Shown: piece after piece, positions 1-10,277 of the stretch
Layout: each line of letters begins with the position of its first letter
How positions within the stretch are numbered: position 1 is the stretch's first letter
Assembly: GCF_004346205.1 (NCBI RefSeq)
Contig: NZ_SMAM01000002.1
Span: 279,505 to 343,504 of the forward strand
Direction: 5' to 3'
DNA length: 64,000 nt
DNA from: Bibersteinia trehalosi
GTDB lineage: Bacteria > Pseudomonadota > Gammaproteobacteria > Enterobacterales > Pasteurellaceae
Position numbers and translations under genes: made by a program
The notes under the pieces: generated by a model
Databases searched by the model: none
What the model was told of the DNA's origin: nothing
What the model saw: only the letters and a program-made list of their open reading frames with translations

Positions 1-308
1 ATAGAAGCAAAATAGTAAAGCTCATTCTCCTTTAATTTTCCATAGCTTTTGATCGCTAGTACACCAGTGGCTTGTGCCATAGCTTCTAAAATTAATACGC
101 CTGGGAAAATCGGTGTATTCGGGAAATGACCTGTAAAACATGGCTCATTAACACTCACATTTTTTACGGCTCGTAACCACTGTCCTTCTTCAAAATCCAC
201 CACTCGATCCACTAATAAGAATGGATAGCGGTGCGGTAGCATTTCCATAATCTCGGTTACTTCGATAATTCTCGGCTCACGATTTTCTGTTTGTAGTTCC
301 GTTGTCAC
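1..308 (-). CDS. fabZ: 3-hydroxyacyl-ACP dehydratase FabZ (5' part only)
   Basis: The gene runs off the left edge, so only about the first 102 residues are present. FabZ dehydrates 3-hydroxyacyl-ACP in cytoplasmic fatty acid elongation. The visible part has the family's [12 protein letters not shown] stretch, the catalytic histidine in [11 protein letters not shown] and the catalytic glutamate in [10 protein letters not shown] chose a GTG start at 308 because GAAGAGG lies 7 bases upstream and the protein then begins [11 protein letters not shown]. It follows lpxD by 28 bases and is the last visible gene of the envelope operon, as in other gamma-proteobacteria where lipid A and fatty acid synthesis are balanced at this point. 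The identification is secure; the 3' end cannot be described. Confidence 0.93.
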   Translation of the reverse strand, partial: MTTELQTENREPRIIEVTEIMEMLPHRYPFLLVDRVVDFEEGQWLRAVKNVSVNEPCFTGHFPNTPIFPGVLILEAMAQATGVLAIKSYGKLKENELYYFAS

Positions 309-336
309 TGTAAAACCTCTTCAAAATTAAGAAAAA

Positions 337-1362
337 TTATTCACTTAAACGTTTTTCAAGCATTTTTAAACGCTTATTCATTTCATCAATATTCATTACT
401 AATGCTGCAGTTTTGCGCCATTCTTTATTAGGCTGCAATGGGATACCTGATGAGTAGATACCTTTTTCAGTAATTGGACGCATTACCATCCCCATACCGG
501 TAATAATTGCGCCATCACAAATTTCCATATGACCATTGATTACACTTGCGCCCCCAATTTGGCAGAAACGCCCTACTTTCAAGCTACCTGCCATAATCAC
601 GCCACCAGCTACTGCTGTACCGTAACCGATATGTACATTGTGAGCAATTTGGCAAAGGTTATCAATAATGACATTATCTTCAATCACCGTTGGATCTAAA
701 GCACCTCGGTCAATACAGGTACAAGCACCAATTTCAACTCGATTACCAATGATAACACCACCTGTTTGCGGAATTTTAATCCACTGACCTTTATCGTTAG
801 CATAACCAAAACCGTCGCTACCAATCACAGCTGATGATTGAATTAAGCAATCTGTACCTATCTGTACGTGATGATAAATGGATACATTTGCCCAAAGTTG
901 AGTTCTCGCCCCAATTTTACTGTTTTTGCCAATAAAACAACCGGCACCAATTACTGCATCATCGCCAATTTCCACACCGCTTTCAATCACAGCATTTGCC
1001 CCAATCGAAACGTTTTGCCCTAATTTGGCATCAGGAGATACGACAGCACTAGATGCAATGCCATGCGCTGCTTTGGGCGTATTATCCATATATTGTGCCA
1101 ATTGCGCATAAGCAAGATAAGGATTATCTACAATAATGAGATTTTGATCTGCTCGACAAAACTCAACATCGCCTTGAGTGACAATAATCGCCCCAGCTTG
1201 GCTTTCAAACAACTGTGAACGATATTTAATATTAGAAATAAAAGTTATCTGCTGGGCTGTTGCATTAGACAATGCGCTAATGCTTTGAATAGCCAAATCG
1301 GCGTTACCCTTAAGAGTACCGCCGATCTGCTCCGCCAGCTCTGCTAAACGGAATATCTTCAT
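337..1362 (-). CDS. lpxD: UDP-3-O-(3-hydroxyacyl)glucosamine N-acyltransferase LpxD
   Basis: LpxD (341 aa) transfers a second hydroxyacyl chain from ACP to UDP-3-O-acylglucosamine in lipid A synthesis and works as a cytoplasmic trimer. Residues 1 to about 100 form the uridine-binding domain. From about 100 to 260 the chain is a left-handed beta-helix of hexapeptide repeats (for example [18 protein letters not shown]). The presumed catalytic histidine lies in IAHNVHIG near residue 240. The length matches the family. The ATG overlaps the skp stop by one base (TAATG), so translation is probably coupled. Confidence 0.97.
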   Translation of the reverse strand: MKIFRLAELAEQIGGTLKGNADLAIQSISALSNATAQQITFISNIKYRSQLFESQAGAIIVTQGDVEFCRADQNLIIVDNPYLAYAQLAQYMDNTPKAAHGIASSAVVSPDAKLGQNVSIGANAVIESGVEIGDDAVIGAGCFIGKNSKIGARTQLWANVSIYHHVQIGTDCLIQSSAVIGSDGFGYANDKGQWIKIPQTGGVIIGNRVEIGACTCIDRGALDPTVIEDNVIIDNLCQIAHNVHIGYGTAVAGGVIMAGSLKVGRFCQIGGASVINGHMEICDGAIITGMGMVMRPITEKGIYSSGIPLQPNKEWRKTAALVMNIDEMNKRLKMLEKRLSE

Positions 1363-2213
1363 TATTTTTTCGCTTCTTCAGGTTTAGTTTCTTCTGCTTT
1401 ACTCTCTTCAGCTTTCGGTTGTTCCAAAGGTAATTTTCCCCCCACTTCTAAAAATACAGCTTCGGTTAAATCTGCCTTTTCATCAGCTAGGTAAATTGGT
1501 GCAGACGCCTCTAATGGAAGTACGATGGTATAACCTTTATCTTTAGCAATTTTTTTAATTGCATTATCAATGCTTTTAGCAACATTTTGACGTACTTCTA
1601 CAGGTGATAAACCTCCTGCATCTTTATTTGCTTGTTCAATACGCTCTTGGAAAGCTCGAGCTTTTTGTTCAAAAGCCTCACCTTTCTTTTGGAAATCTGC
1701 CGCTTCTTTTTGGAAAGGCTCTGCTTTTTTAGCAAAATCTGCTTGGCGTTTTTGCAATGCTTTACCGCGATTTTCGATATCTTTCATGCGCTTGCCTAAC
1801 GCTTTTTCTAACTCTGCATTTTTTTGCTTGGTTGATAAACGCGTATTTTTATCTAATTCTGCCATTTTAGATTTGATTGCACTTTCTAACGCAGTTTGAT
1901 CTTTTTGGAATTTTTGCACCTCAGCTTCAAATTTTTGCCCTTCTTCAGCTAACGCTCGATCTTTTGCATTAATTTTATCGCGCTCTGCAATCAGACTTTG
2001 CTCTTCCTCTGCTAAAGCTTTGCTTTCTGCTTCAAATTTCGATTGATTTTCTTGCATAAAAGCAGCAAATTTTTGCTCTGCTTCCACCGCAATAGGGTGA
2101 TTTTGCACTAAAAAACCACTATTAACAAAACCAATTTTATCGCTTGCTTGAGCGACATTCACGCTGAATGCTAATGCACTACTAATTGCTGCTAATTTAA
2201 ATAATTTCTTCAT
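1362..2213 (-). CDS. skp: Periplasmic outer-membrane protein chaperone Skp/OmpH, elongated
   Basis: Skp holds unfolded outer-membrane proteins in the periplasm on their way to BamA. An N-terminal signal peptide ends at about VAQAS (residue 24), followed by the family start [16 protein letters not shown]. The middle is a long charged coiled coil rich in K, E, A and Q with repeated phrases such as [16 protein letters not shown]. The C-terminal part has the usual [12 protein letters not shown] stretch and then a short acidic/lysine tail ending [10 protein letters not shown]. At 283 aa it is far longer than the roughly 160-200 aa typical of Skp; the added length is almost all coiled coil. It sits between bamA and lpxD, the usual place. 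Identity is firm; the extension is the oddity. Confidence 0.93.
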   Translation of the reverse strand: MKKLFKLAAISSALAFSVNVAQASDKIGFVNSGFLVQNHPIAVEAEQKFAAFMQENQSKFEAESKALAEEEQSLIAERDKINAKDRALAEEGQKFEAEVQKFQKDQTALESAIKSKMAELDKNTRLSTKQKNAELEKALGKRMKDIENRGKALQKRQADFAKKAEPFQKEAADFQKKGEAFEQKARAFQERIEQANKDAGGLSPVEVRQNVAKSIDNAIKKIAKDKGYTIVLPLEASAPIYLADEKADLTEAVFLEVGGKLPLEQPKAEESKAEETKPEEAKK

Positions 2214-2240
2214 AAAACATCCTTAATAAATAAAAGAGAT

Positions 2241-2292
2241 AAGCGGTGAGTTTGAAATATTCTTGCAAAATATCCTGAATATTACACCGCTT
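2241..2292 (-). terminator. Inverted uptake-signal pair between bamA and skp, possible attenuator
   Basis: AAGCGGTG at 2241-2248 and CACCGCTT at 2285-2292 are inverted copies of the uptake-signal core. They can form an 8-bp stem with a long AT-rich loop in the bamA-skp intergenic RNA. There is no strong T-run, so it would at most reduce read-through into skp. Confidence 0.4.
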
Positions 2293-2299
2293 GCAAGAA

Positions 2300-4681
2300 T
2301 TAGAATGAGCCACCAATGCTAAACTGAAATTGTTCTAGCTCATCTCGTTCATATTTCTTAAACGGTTTCGCATAAGAAAATACCAATGGGCCGATTGGAG
2401 AGTTCCATTGGAACGCAATCCCTGCTGATGCTCGCACACGTTTATAATCTTTGTAATTATCTAAACCTGGGTAAACATCTTTTTTCCATTTCGTATTCCA
2501 GATGCTACCAGCATCAACAAAGAACGAAGTTCTTACATTATGTTGGAATTTTTCACTCACAAATGGCGTTGGCACAATAAGTTCTACACTTGCTGTTGCA
2601 ATCGCATTTCCGCCAACCACATCGCCATTTACATGGGTAAATTCACCATTATCACCACGATAAATTGCTAATGGCCCAACCCCGCCGTAAGCAAAGCCTC
2701 GTAAAGAGCCGATACCACCTAAGCTATAATTTTGATAAAACGGTAATAATTTACCGCCAAAGCCATTTGCATAAGATACCCCCGCTTTTGTGGACAGTAC
2801 CCATTTATGTTCGCGGTTTAATGGATAGTAGTTACGGAAATCTGCACTGATTTTATAGAATTTATTATCAGAGCCAGGAATTGTAACACGACCACCAATG
2901 GATGCTACGCTACCCTCTGTTGGGAAGTAACCACGGTTAAGGCTGTTATAGTTCCAACCAAATGAAAAATCGAAGTCATTTGCCTTAATTCTTGGGTAAT
3001 AATCTGAATTGTCATCAATCGGATAATTCATTGAACGTACATATAACTCACGATTATATTCACGACGTGCATTTTTAATCGTATCGTGCGTATAACCCAA
3101 CCCTAAGTAGTAAGAGTTATTTTCATCAACAGGGAAACCTAAAGTTCCATTTACCCCATAAGTACGACGTTTATAGCTCGCTACATTGTCATTTTTTGAG
3201 TTGTCGTAATCTTCATAGAATACGTTTCCACCAAGGCTTACGCCATCTTTAGTAAAGTATGGTTCGGTATAGCCTAAACTCACGCTTGTACCATAGTCAT
3301 TGCGTGTACCATTCAGACTAATCGTTGACCCCATACCTAAGAAGTTATCTTGCTTGATCCCAGCTTGATAGCTAATACCACTTTCTGTTCCATAACCAAT
3401 ACCAAAGCTGATACTACCTGTATTGCGCTCACGGATTTTATATACCAAATCCACTTGATCATCCGTACCTTCTACCACTGGGTAGCTTAAATCAACACTT
3501 TCATAGAAGCCTGTACGCTCTAGACGAGATTTACCTAAAGCTGCTGCTGAAGTCGATAACCATGCACCTTCTTGCTGACGCATTTCACGGCGTAACGTTG
3601 AATCTGCAGTTACATCATTGCCTTCAAAGCGAATTTTACGCACGTACATACGTGTTCCGGCATCCACTACGAAATTAATCCGAACGGTTTTATTTTCATC
3701 ATCAAATACTGGGTAAAGATCAACTTTTGCCGCGCCGTAGCCATTTCTGCCTAAAATCTCTTTGAGTTCTTCTTCTATCTTCACTAAATCACTTTTACGG
3801 AATAATTGTCCTGCTTCAAAGCCTTTCAATGCGCCACTCAATTCTTTATCTAATTTCCCAGTATTACCAACCACTTGCATTGCGCTGATATGATACGGAA
3901 GACCTTCGCTAATTTTATAGGTTAAATCCACCTCTTTTTTATCATCGCTAAACTGCACATCTGTTCCAGTTAAAGCAAATTTCGCATAGCCTTGATTTAA
4001 ATAAAAATCACGTAGATTTTCTAAATCACGGTTATACGCAGGCTGCTCAAATTTACTACTCTGGAAAATGCTCCACCAAGAAACATCCGGTTGAATATCA
4101 AGCCTTTTGATCAATTCTTTGCTACTAAACGCTTGATTTCCTTCAATATTAATCCGTTTTACGTAAGCAACATCACCTTCTTTAATATCTAATTTAATAT
4201 CAACTCCACCATTTTCATTACGCACAGTTTGAGTATCAATTTGCGCAGAGTAGCGCCCCATAGAGTGATAATGCTCTAATAATGCTTCTTTAAATGCAGA
4301 TAAGCGTTGAGCATCAAACACTTCACCTTTATTAATTAAGTTTGCTTTTAAGTTTTGCTCTAAAGGATCTTTGGGAATAGCGGAATTACCGACGATATCC
4401 ACTTTATTGATAATCGGGCGCTCCGTAATTTTAATCACTAAAGTATTGCCTTCACGAGTTGCTCGCACATCATCAAATAAATTCTGTACAAATAATTGGC
4501 GTACCACATTGGCAACATCATTATCGGTAGCACGTTGTCCAACTTTAACAGGAATATTAGCAATTATTGCTTCGCCTGTTGCAGGTTGCACCCCATCAAC
4601 ACGAATATCTTGAACAACAAAAGGCGCAGCGAAAGCTACTCCATTCGCTGCTAATAACGTAGAAAGTAATAGTTTTTTCAT
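2300..4681 (-). CDS. bamA: Outer-membrane protein assembly factor BamA
   Basis: BamA (793 aa) is the core outer-membrane channel of the BAM complex that inserts beta-barrel proteins. The first 18 or so residues are a signal peptide ending at VAFAAPF. Five POTRA domains occupy about residues 22-420; typical pieces are VQDIRVDGVQP, RINIEGNQAF and IRFEGNDVTAD. The C-terminal 370 residues are the 16-strand barrel, with the conserved loop-6 motif GGIGSLRGF and a terminal aromatic strand FQFSIGGSF ending in Phe, itself the signal recognised by BamA. Length matches the family. It is flanked by rseP upstream and skp downstream, the canonical arrangement. Confidence 0.98.
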   Translation of the reverse strand: MKKLLLSTLLAANGVAFAAPFVVQDIRVDGVQPATGEAIIANIPVKVGQRATDNDVANVVRQLFVQNLFDDVRATREGNTLVIKITERPIINKVDIVGNSAIPKDPLEQNLKANLINKGEVFDAQRLSAFKEALLEHYHSMGRYSAQIDTQTVRNENGGVDIKLDIKEGDVAYVKRINIEGNQAFSSKELIKRLDIQPDVSWWSIFQSSKFEQPAYNRDLENLRDFYLNQGYAKFALTGTDVQFSDDKKEVDLTYKISEGLPYHISAMQVVGNTGKLDKELSGALKGFEAGQLFRKSDLVKIEEELKEILGRNGYGAAKVDLYPVFDDENKTVRINFVVDAGTRMYVRKIRFEGNDVTADSTLRREMRQQEGAWLSTSAAALGKSRLERTGFYESVDLSYPVVEGTDDQVDLVYKIRERNTGSISFGIGYGTESGISYQAGIKQDNFLGMGSTISLNGTRNDYGTSVSLGYTEPYFTKDGVSLGGNVFYEDYDNSKNDNVASYKRRTYGVNGTLGFPVDENNSYYLGLGYTHDTIKNARREYNRELYVRSMNYPIDDNSDYYPRIKANDFDFSFGWNYNSLNRGYFPTEGSVASIGGRVTIPGSDNKFYKISADFRNYYPLNREHKWVLSTKAGVSYANGFGGKLLPFYQNYSLGGIGSLRGFAYGGVGPLAIYRGDNGEFTHVNGDVVGGNAIATASVELIVPTPFVSEKFQHNVRTSFFVDAGSIWNTKWKKDVYPGLDNYKDYKRVRASAGIAFQWNSPIGPLVFSYAKPFKKYERDELEQFQFSIGGSF

Positions 4682-4732
4682 TGAAAGATCCTATTAGTTT
4701 GTAAAATTATTTGAATTTCTGACCGCTTGTTA

Positions 4733-6052
4733 TCAGAAATGAATTAAGTCATTAAATAAGACAAAAACCATCAGAGTCAGTACAAAAGCTACACCGATTT
4801 GCTGAAACCTTAACTGAATTTTCTCAGATAATGGCTTACGTTGAATAGCCTCAACAGCCAATAAAACGAGCTGTCCTCCATCCAATGGTAAAATAGGGAA
4901 CAAATTCATAACCCCTAAATTAACACTGATTAATGCCATAAAGCTCAGATAGTAAATCAAGCCAATTTCTGCGGTTAATCCCGCACCTTTTGCTATCGCA
5001 ATTGGCCCACCGACATTTTTAAAAGAGATATCACCTGTAATTAGGCTAAACACAAACTGTATAATGTTTTTTACCAGACTGGCAACTTTCTCAAGAGCTT
5101 TGCAAAAAGCACTAAGAATATCATACTTTAATTCAGTTCGATACTTTGCAGCTAAGGGCTGAACTGTCGGTTGAATACCGATAAGATACTGCTGATTTTT
5201 CGCTGAAAAAATTGGCTGTAGCATCACATTCAAACGCTGTCCGTCACGTTCTAATTCTAATTCCAATGTCTTACCTGTCTGCACCGTTTCAACCAACGAT
5301 TGCCAATCCATAGGCTGATGATTTACCGTAATAATTTTATCATTGGGTTGTAAACCTGCTTTTTCTGCAGCGGACTGTTCGACTACAGCATGGATAATAG
5401 GTTCCACGCTTGCACGTTTTGGGCGAACCCCTAAAGTAGTTAATGGGTTTTCTTTCGTCCCATCAATATTCCAATGACTCAAATTAAGCGAAAATTGCTG
5501 GGTGATATTTTCATCAACATGGTTAGCTTCTAGTATTACTGAAGACTTCCCTGCTTTGCCAATTAAGCTTAAAGTGACCTCTTCCCAATCTTGCACAGAT
5601 TGCCCATCAATTTTCTTAATTTCTAGCTCTGGCGTTAAGCCCGCACTCGCTGCAATTGTTTCTGGTAATACCTCTCCAACCACTGGTTTTACCGTTGGCA
5701 TCCCAATAACAAAGACAGCCCAGTAAGCAAAAATAGCGAAAATAAAATTAGCTGCTGGCCCTGCGATCACCACAAAAGTACGCTGTAACAGGCTTTTGTT
5801 TTTGAGTGCTTGCGAAGAAGCCGCATGGAACTCTGGTTCCCCATTGTACATCTGTACATAACCACCGAGCGGAATCAGAGAAAAAGCAAATTCCGTACCA
5901 TGCTTATCGGTTTTACGCCACAGTACTTTACCAAAACCGATAGAAAAACGCAGAACTTTTACCCCACAACGCCGTGCTGCCCAAAAATGTCCATACTCGT
6001 GGACAAATACCAATACACAGATGAGAATGAAAAATGCGAGGAATGAAGTCAC
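4733..6052 (-). CDS. rseP: Site-2 zinc metalloprotease RseP
   Basis: RseP cleaves the membrane-embedded anti-sigma factor RseA, releasing sigma-E when outer-membrane folding is stressed. The zinc-binding HEYGH motif is at residues 18-22 in the first membrane segment, and the second catalytic motif NLFPILPLDGGQ is near residue 390 in a C-terminal membrane segment. Two periplasmic PDZ domains lie between (about residues 115-290), seen in stretches such as AGLQPNDKIITVN. At 439 aa it has the usual length. Its position directly before bamA links the protease to the process it monitors. Confidence 0.97.
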   Translation of the reverse strand: MTSFLAFFILICVLVFVHEYGHFWAARRCGVKVLRFSIGFGKVLWRKTDKHGTEFAFSLIPLGGYVQMYNGEPEFHAASSQALKNKSLLQRTFVVIAGPAANFIFAIFAYWAVFVIGMPTVKPVVGEVLPETIAASAGLTPELEIKKIDGQSVQDWEEVTLSLIGKAGKSSVILEANHVDENITQQFSLNLSHWNIDGTKENPLTTLGVRPKRASVEPIIHAVVEQSAAEKAGLQPNDKIITVNHQPMDWQSLVETVQTGKTLELELERDGQRLNVMLQPIFSAKNQQYLIGIQPTVQPLAAKYRTELKYDILSAFCKALEKVASLVKNIIQFVFSLITGDISFKNVGGPIAIAKGAGLTAEIGLIYYLSFMALISVNLGVMNLFPILPLDGGQLVLLAVEAIQRKPLSEKIQLRFQQIGVAFVLTLMVFVLFNDLIHF

Positions 6053-6061
6053 TATTATTCC

Positions 6062-6931
6062 TTATAGAAAGAAGAAAAAACCTGTAGCAAAAACAGGAAC
6101 TGCAGCCGTTAGGCTATCAATACGATCTAAAATCCCACCATGCCCAGGAATAAGATTACTGCTATCTTTAATTCCTGCTTGGCGCTTGAACATGCTTTCT
6201 GTCAAATCACCTAAAATTGACACAGCAACGGTTAAAACGGATAAGACTAAAAACGGAATCATTTCAAGTTCGCGTCCAAATACATTTTCAGGGGTTAATT
6301 TTAAGAAAAGTAAAGCGATCACTGCTGATGAGAAAATACCACCTATCGCGCCCTCAATTGATTTTCCTGGAGAAACATTAGGCGCTAATTTGTGTGTACC
6401 CAACGCTCTACCAACAAAATAAGCCCCTGAATCCGCTCCCCAGACAAGCAAAAAGACATATAGCAAGACATATAGCCCTTGGTATTGGTCTGTATTATAT
6501 TGATAGAAACGCAGCGCTAGCGTACCAATAAAGAAAGGCACTAGGGTACAAAAAGCAAAAATAAATTTAGCACTTACCGATTTTGCCCAAAAACGCGCAG
6601 AATTTGGATAACCTATCACCAAAAAAAGCGCAACAACCCACCAAATCACACCAATAAATAGCAAAGGCGCAGTTTCATCGGTTAAAAAACGGCTAGCCTG
6701 AATCTGATTAGTTGCCGCCATAATAGGAAAAATAAACAAACATGTCGCAACAAAGGCCACTATCGCCCGCGCAATCGCTCGTTTAAAACCAGCAAATTGT
6801 GCCCATTCCCACACTGCAATAACAATCAATGTTGCAAGTGCTATCGTAAAAGGCAATGGAGAGAGTAAAAATAGCGCCCCAACGACCACTAAAATCATCA
6901 CGATAGCTGATAAAATTCGTTCTTTTAGCAT
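6062..6931 (-). CDS. cdsA: Phosphatidate cytidylyltransferase CdsA
   Basis: CdsA makes CDP-diacylglycerol from phosphatidate and CTP at the inner membrane, the entry to all phospholipids. The protein is almost wholly membrane segments. The family signature near the C-terminus is intact: SMFKRQAGIKDSSN followed by PGHGGILDRIDS. I start it at the ATG at 6931 (MLKERILSAIV, 289 aa) because AAGGAAAAG lies just upstream; the longer frame begins with TTG inside the end of uppS and lacks a ribosome site. It begins 14 bases after the uppS stop and ends 9 bases before rseP. Confidence 0.96.
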   Translation of the reverse strand: MLKERILSAIVMILVVVGALFLLSPLPFTIALATLIVIAVWEWAQFAGFKRAIARAIVAFVATCLFIFPIMAATNQIQASRFLTDETAPLLFIGVIWWVVALFLVIGYPNSARFWAKSVSAKFIFAFCTLVPFFIGTLALRFYQYNTDQYQGLYVLLYVFLLVWGADSGAYFVGRALGTHKLAPNVSPGKSIEGAIGGIFSSAVIALLFLKLTPENVFGRELEMIPFLVLSVLTVAVSILGDLTESMFKRQAGIKDSSNLIPGHGGILDRIDSLTAAVPVFATGFFFFL

Positions 6932-6945
6932 ATTCTTTTCCTTAA

Positions 6946-7659
6946 TTAGCAACCACCGAAACGACGTTCACGCCCTTGAAATGCAGCAATTGCCTCGCTA
7001 AAGGTTTCTTCATCAAAATCTGGCCACAATACAGGGGTAAAAAACAGTTCTGCATAAGCAATTTGCCAAAGTAGAAAATTACTAATCCGCTGTTCTCCAC
7101 TGGTGCGAATTAGCAAATCAACTTGTGGCTGCGAGCCTGTCACTAATGCATTTTGCAATCGCTCTGGTGTAATTTCATTTACGACTAATTCTCCCGCCTG
7201 CACACTCATGGCTAATTTTTGTGCTGCTTGAGTAATATCCCAGTAACCGCCGTAATTCGCAGCAATATTCAAAGTCAAACCACGATTTTCTGCTGTCAAT
7301 GCTTCTGAAGCTTGAATTTTTTCTTGTAAACTTGGGCTGAATTTAGAAATATCGCCTAAAACTTTCAAACGAATATTATTTTGGTGCAGTTTTTTCACTT
7401 CAGAATTTAGCACCTTCATAAATAGTGTCATTAAAGCAGACACTTCGCTTTCCGGACGGCGCCAATTTTCGCTGCTAAAAGCGTATAAGGTTAATACCTC
7501 AATGCCCTGCTTAGCGGCAAAATTTACCGCTCGACGAACCGCTTTCACCGCATTTTGATGCCCGAAAACTCGCAATTTGCCTTGCTGTTTCGCCCATCTA
7601 CCGTTGCCGTCCATAATAATCGCAACGTGTCGCGGCATATTTTCAGGATCAAACTTCAC
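6946..7659 (-). CDS. uppS: Undecaprenyl diphosphate synthase UppS (IspU)
   Basis: UppS extends farnesyl diphosphate with eight cis-isoprene units to make the C55 carrier of peptidoglycan and LPS sugars. The active-site loop [14 protein letters not shown] carries the catalytic aspartate, and the C-terminal [20 protein letters not shown] motif binds diphosphate. The open frame extends upstream to a TTG at 7755 that lies against an uptake-signal repeat and has no ribosome site. I place the start at the GTG at 7659 ([14 protein letters not shown], 237 aa), preceded by GAAAGAGAG, giving the usual length; the ATG seven codons later is the alternative. It is the first visible gene of the envelope operon. 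Confidence 0.94.
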   Translation of the reverse strand: MKFDPENMPRHVAIIMDGNGRWAKQQGKLRVFGHQNAVKAVRRAVNFAAKQGIEVLTLYAFSSENWRRPESEVSALMTLFMKVLNSEVKKLHQNNIRLKVLGDISKFSPSLQEKIQASEALTAENRGLTLNIAANYGGYWDITQAAQKLAMSVQAGELVVNEITPERLQNALVTGSQPQVDLLIRTSGEQRISNFLLWQIAYAELFFTPVLWPDFDEETFSEAIAAFQGRERRFGGC

Positions 7660-7752
7660 GTTAAACTCTCTTTCAATAAGGGGTTGATGCTCAATAAAAA
7701 TAGTCGCAACTATACCATAAGGGCTGCTTTTACGAAAGTTACAATAAAAAAC

Positions 7753-7797
7753 CAAGCGGTGCTATTTTGCAAAAATTTTACAAATTTGCACCGCTTG
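7753..7797 (-). terminator. Inverted uptake-signal pair after gloB
   Basis: CAAGCGGTGC (7753-7762) and GCACCGCTTG (7788-7797) form a perfect 10-bp stem around a 25-base AT-rich loop, followed on the minus strand by TTTTTTATTG. It lies between gloB and uppS and probably separates the two transcription units. Confidence 0.55.
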
Positions 7798-7847
7798 CAA
7801 GCTGCTACTATTTAACTCAATTTATACCCCAATGGTTTTAACTGCTC

Positions 7848-8555
7848 CTAGAAATTATCTCGTAGTTTTCTTAATCGAATAAATTCTTGCAAATTTTCCG
7901 ATTTTAAGAATGGGTTAATCTGCATTTCAACGCCAATTGTGCTCGGTAACGTTGGCTTACCCTGCGCTCTTTTTATTTGCGCTAATTCTTGGTATTCCAC
8001 AAAACTACAGCTGATAGGCAGTACCGTTTCGGCAAATTTAAGGTTAGTTAGCGTATATTCATGTGCCGCATAAACTTTCACAATATCCGGCAAGCTTTTA
8101 AAGCGTTGTAACGCTGCAAACTGTGCTTGATAATCCCCTGTAAATACTCTGCCACAACCGGCAGAAAATAAACTATCGCCACAGAATAAATGCTCCAGAT
8201 CCATTAAATAGCTAATATGATGAGCAGTATGTCCGGCAGTTTCAAACACTTCAAATTGATGCCCTAACAATTCAATGCGATCGCCATCATATACAATTCG
8301 ATCGGCAAACTCGCTGACTTCACAAGATCCATATACTATCAATTCTGGATAGCGCTGTTTTATCCCTGCCACACCTGCAGTGTGATCACTGTGATTATGG
8401 GTCAGTAAAATTGCCACAGGGGTTAAATTTGCCTGTTTAAGAACCTCAAGCACTTTTTGATCTTCAGCGGGATCAACAATAATCACTTGGTTATGTTCTT
8501 GAATGAACCAAATATAATTATCACTTAACGCTGATATGGGTGTTATTTGAACCAT
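7848..8555 (-). CDS. gloB: Hydroxyacylglutathione hydrolase (glyoxalase II) GloB
   Basis: GloB hydrolyses S-lactoylglutathione, completing methylglyoxal detoxification in the cytosol. It belongs to the metallo-beta-lactamase fold: the metal motif THNHSDH is at residues 52-58, with further ligands in GHTAHHISYL, in LFCGDSLFSAGCGRVF (metal-bridging aspartate) and in AAHEYTLTN. The length of 235 aa is slightly below the E. coli enzyme. The start has CGAGG five to six bases upstream. It follows nagK by 13 bases and is probably in the same transcript. Confidence 0.95.
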   Translation of the reverse strand: MVQITPISALSDNYIWFIQEHNQVIIVDPAEDQKVLEVLKQANLTPVAILLTHNHSDHTAGVAGIKQRYPELIVYGSCEVSEFADRIVYDGDRIELLGHQFEVFETAGHTAHHISYLMDLEHLFCGDSLFSAGCGRVFTGDYQAQFAALQRFKSLPDIVKVYAAHEYTLTNLKFAETVLPISCSFVEYQELAQIKRAQGKPTLPSTIGVEMQINPFLKSENLQEFIRLRKLRDNF

Positions 8556-8568
8556 GAAAACCTCGATC

Positions 8569-9486
8569 TTATTTCAAAAAGAGTGCAGCCGCACCTCGTA
8601 CTCCGCCTGAATCACCATGAACGGCTTTTTTAATTACTGGTACTTTTGCACTGCGCATCAAATAAGGAGGTAGCGCTTTAGGTAATGCGTGGTAAATATA
8701 ATCAAAATTGGATAACCCACCGCCAAAGACAATCATATCAGGATCAAGCACCGTGACCAGATCAGCAATACTCACGGCCATCAGCTCAATGTATTTCTCA
8801 ACAAAAGTCACTGTTTTAGGATCTTGTTGGTAAAAGCGTTCAATCACCATTTTTGCTGATAGGCTTTCTCCAACCAAATCACGATATAGCAACTCGAAAC
8901 CACGCCCAGAAATATAAGTATCTAAACAAGCTCGATTGCCACAACCACAGTCGTAGATTGGCGCTTTATCCCAGCCAAGTATATTCAGTGCGTGATAATT
9001 TAATTTCATATGGCCAACTTCGCCCGCCATACCAATTTGCCCAGAGTGGACTTTGCCATTAAACACTAAACCACCACCAAATCCGGTGCCAATGATTAAA
9101 CCTAAAACCATCGGAAACTGCTGATTTTCATTATTCCATGCTTCAGATAGCGCAAAACAATTGGCATCATTTTCAATCCGCACTTCTCGCCCTAAACGCA
9201 TTTCCAGATCTTTACCAATCGGTTTACCATCCGCAACTCGAATATTCGTAATTTCAGCAATACCATTATCACGATTCACAAAGCCAGGAACGCCAATTCC
9301 GACTGTACCTTTTGCTGCAAATTTTTGATCGGCATTTTTCACTAAATTTTCCACTGCTTGTAACCAATCCTCATAACTTGTCTGAGGGGTTGGCACTCGT
9401 TCAGTATGTAATTTTTCCAATTTTTCATTAAATACCGCTAGCTCCATTTTGGTGCCGCCAATATCTAGTCCGTAGTAGTAAGCCAT
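8569..9486 (-). CDS. nagK: N-acetyl-D-glucosamine kinase NagK (ROK family)
   Basis: NagK phosphorylates free GlcNAc, salvaging it from murein turnover. The ATP-binding DIGGTK motif is at residues 8-13, a second glycine loop is at [15 protein letters not shown], the ROK zinc motif appears as [14 protein letters not shown], and the catalytic aspartate lies in [13 protein letters not shown]. At 305 aa it is full length and reads closely like the E. coli protein throughout. Other ROK sugar kinases are possible in principle, but the EAW and GEVGHMKL stretches favour NagK. It starts 4 bases after the pgpB-like gene. Confidence 0.9.
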   Translation of the reverse strand: MAYYYGLDIGGTKMELAVFNEKLEKLHTERVPTPQTSYEDWLQAVENLVKNADQKFAAKGTVGIGVPGFVNRDNGIAEITNIRVADGKPIGKDLEMRLGREVRIENDANCFALSEAWNNENQQFPMVLGLIIGTGFGGGLVFNGKVHSGQIGMAGEVGHMKLNYHALNILGWDKAPIYDCGCGNRACLDTYISGRGFELLYRDLVGESLSAKMVIERFYQQDPKTVTFVEKYIELMAVSIADLVTVLDPDMIVFGGGLSNFDYIYHALPKALPPYLMRSAKVPVIKKAVHGDSGGVRGAAALFLK

Positions 9487-9490
9487 CTCA

Positions 9491-10216
9491 TCATTCCTTT
9501 TTTAACCTAAAAAACTGCCAATTTTCTAAGATCGGCACAATCCAAATAAATAGTACCAAATGAAAAAACCATGCAATTAGTGTGCTTGCAAATAAATCAA
9601 TGGGATAATGCATTCCTAAACGTAAGCGACTAATCAGCATTAACAACGCCCACACCATTGCAAAATATTTGGCAAATACAACCGCTTGACCATGCATACC
9701 ATGCAATATTCCCACAAAAACCAATAACCATGAAACTGCAAAAATTGTATGCCCAGATGGAAAAGAATAGCCCGTTTCATTCATACGGTGCTGCACAATC
9801 AACGGATATGCACTATCTTTATAATATTCAGAAACCAGCTCCGCACGCTGGGGGCGTTTAAGTTCATAAAATTGCTCGTTCTGCTCGCCCATCATTTGCA
9901 CCACATAAGGGCGAGGCTCTGCAAAGCCAAATTTTGCTACGCTTTTTATCGCTTGAGTTCCTATCACGGAACCTGCACAAACCGCACCAATCAAAAGCCA
10001 AGAATAGCGTTTATGGGCAAGTTTCATTAGCCAAAGCATTAATAATACACAAGGAATTAGCGCGTAGGGTGCAGAGCCTGTTTCAGTGATAAACCAAAGA
10101 AGATAATCTAGAGTTGGAATAAAATGAGCATCTCCTGCCCAATACCAACCTGTTAGCCAGGCGGCAAGTGGAACAAGTAACATTAAAAAAGTGTAAAAAG
10201 TCAGTCGCTGAAACAT
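9491..10216 (-). CDS. pgpB: PgpB-type phosphatidylglycerophosphatase / undecaprenyl diphosphate phosphatase
   Basis: This is a membrane PAP2-superfamily phosphatase, likely acting on phosphatidylglycerophosphate and/or undecaprenyl diphosphate. All three motifs are present: KFGFAEPRP (K-x6-RP), SFPSGHT (PSGH), and [13 protein letters not shown] (SR-x5-H-x3-D). About six hydrophobic segments are visible. I use the ATG at 10216 ([11 protein letters not shown], 241 aa) with TAGGATT upstream; the longer frame begins at a TTG inside the terminator hairpin. It leads the gene set pgpB-nagK-gloB. Which lipid substrate dominates cannot be read from sequence. Confidence 0.85.
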   Translation of the reverse strand: MFQRLTFYTFLMLLVPLAAWLTGWYWAGDAHFIPTLDYLLWFITETGSAPYALIPCVLLMLWLMKLAHKRYSWLLIGAVCAGSVIGTQAIKSVAKFGFAEPRPYVVQMMGEQNEQFYELKRPQRAELVSEYYKDSAYPLIVQHRMNETGYSFPSGHTIFAVSWLLVFVGILHGMHGQAVVFAKYFAMVWALLMLISRLRLGMHYPIDLFASTLIAWFFHLVLFIWIVPILENWQFFRLKKE

Positions 10217-10231
10217 AGAAATCCTATAAAA

Positions 10232-10260
10232 AACCGCTTGCAAAACAAGCGGTTATTTTT
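10232..10260. terminator. Bidirectional terminator built from an inverted uptake-signal pair
   Basis: AACCGCTTG and CAAGCGGTT form a 9-bp stem around CAAAA. T-rich tracts follow on both strands (ATTTTT on plus, TTTTTTAT on minus). It ends yhbY on the minus strand before pgpB begins. Confidence 0.75.
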
Positions 10261-10277
10261 AATAAAAAAAATGCAAA

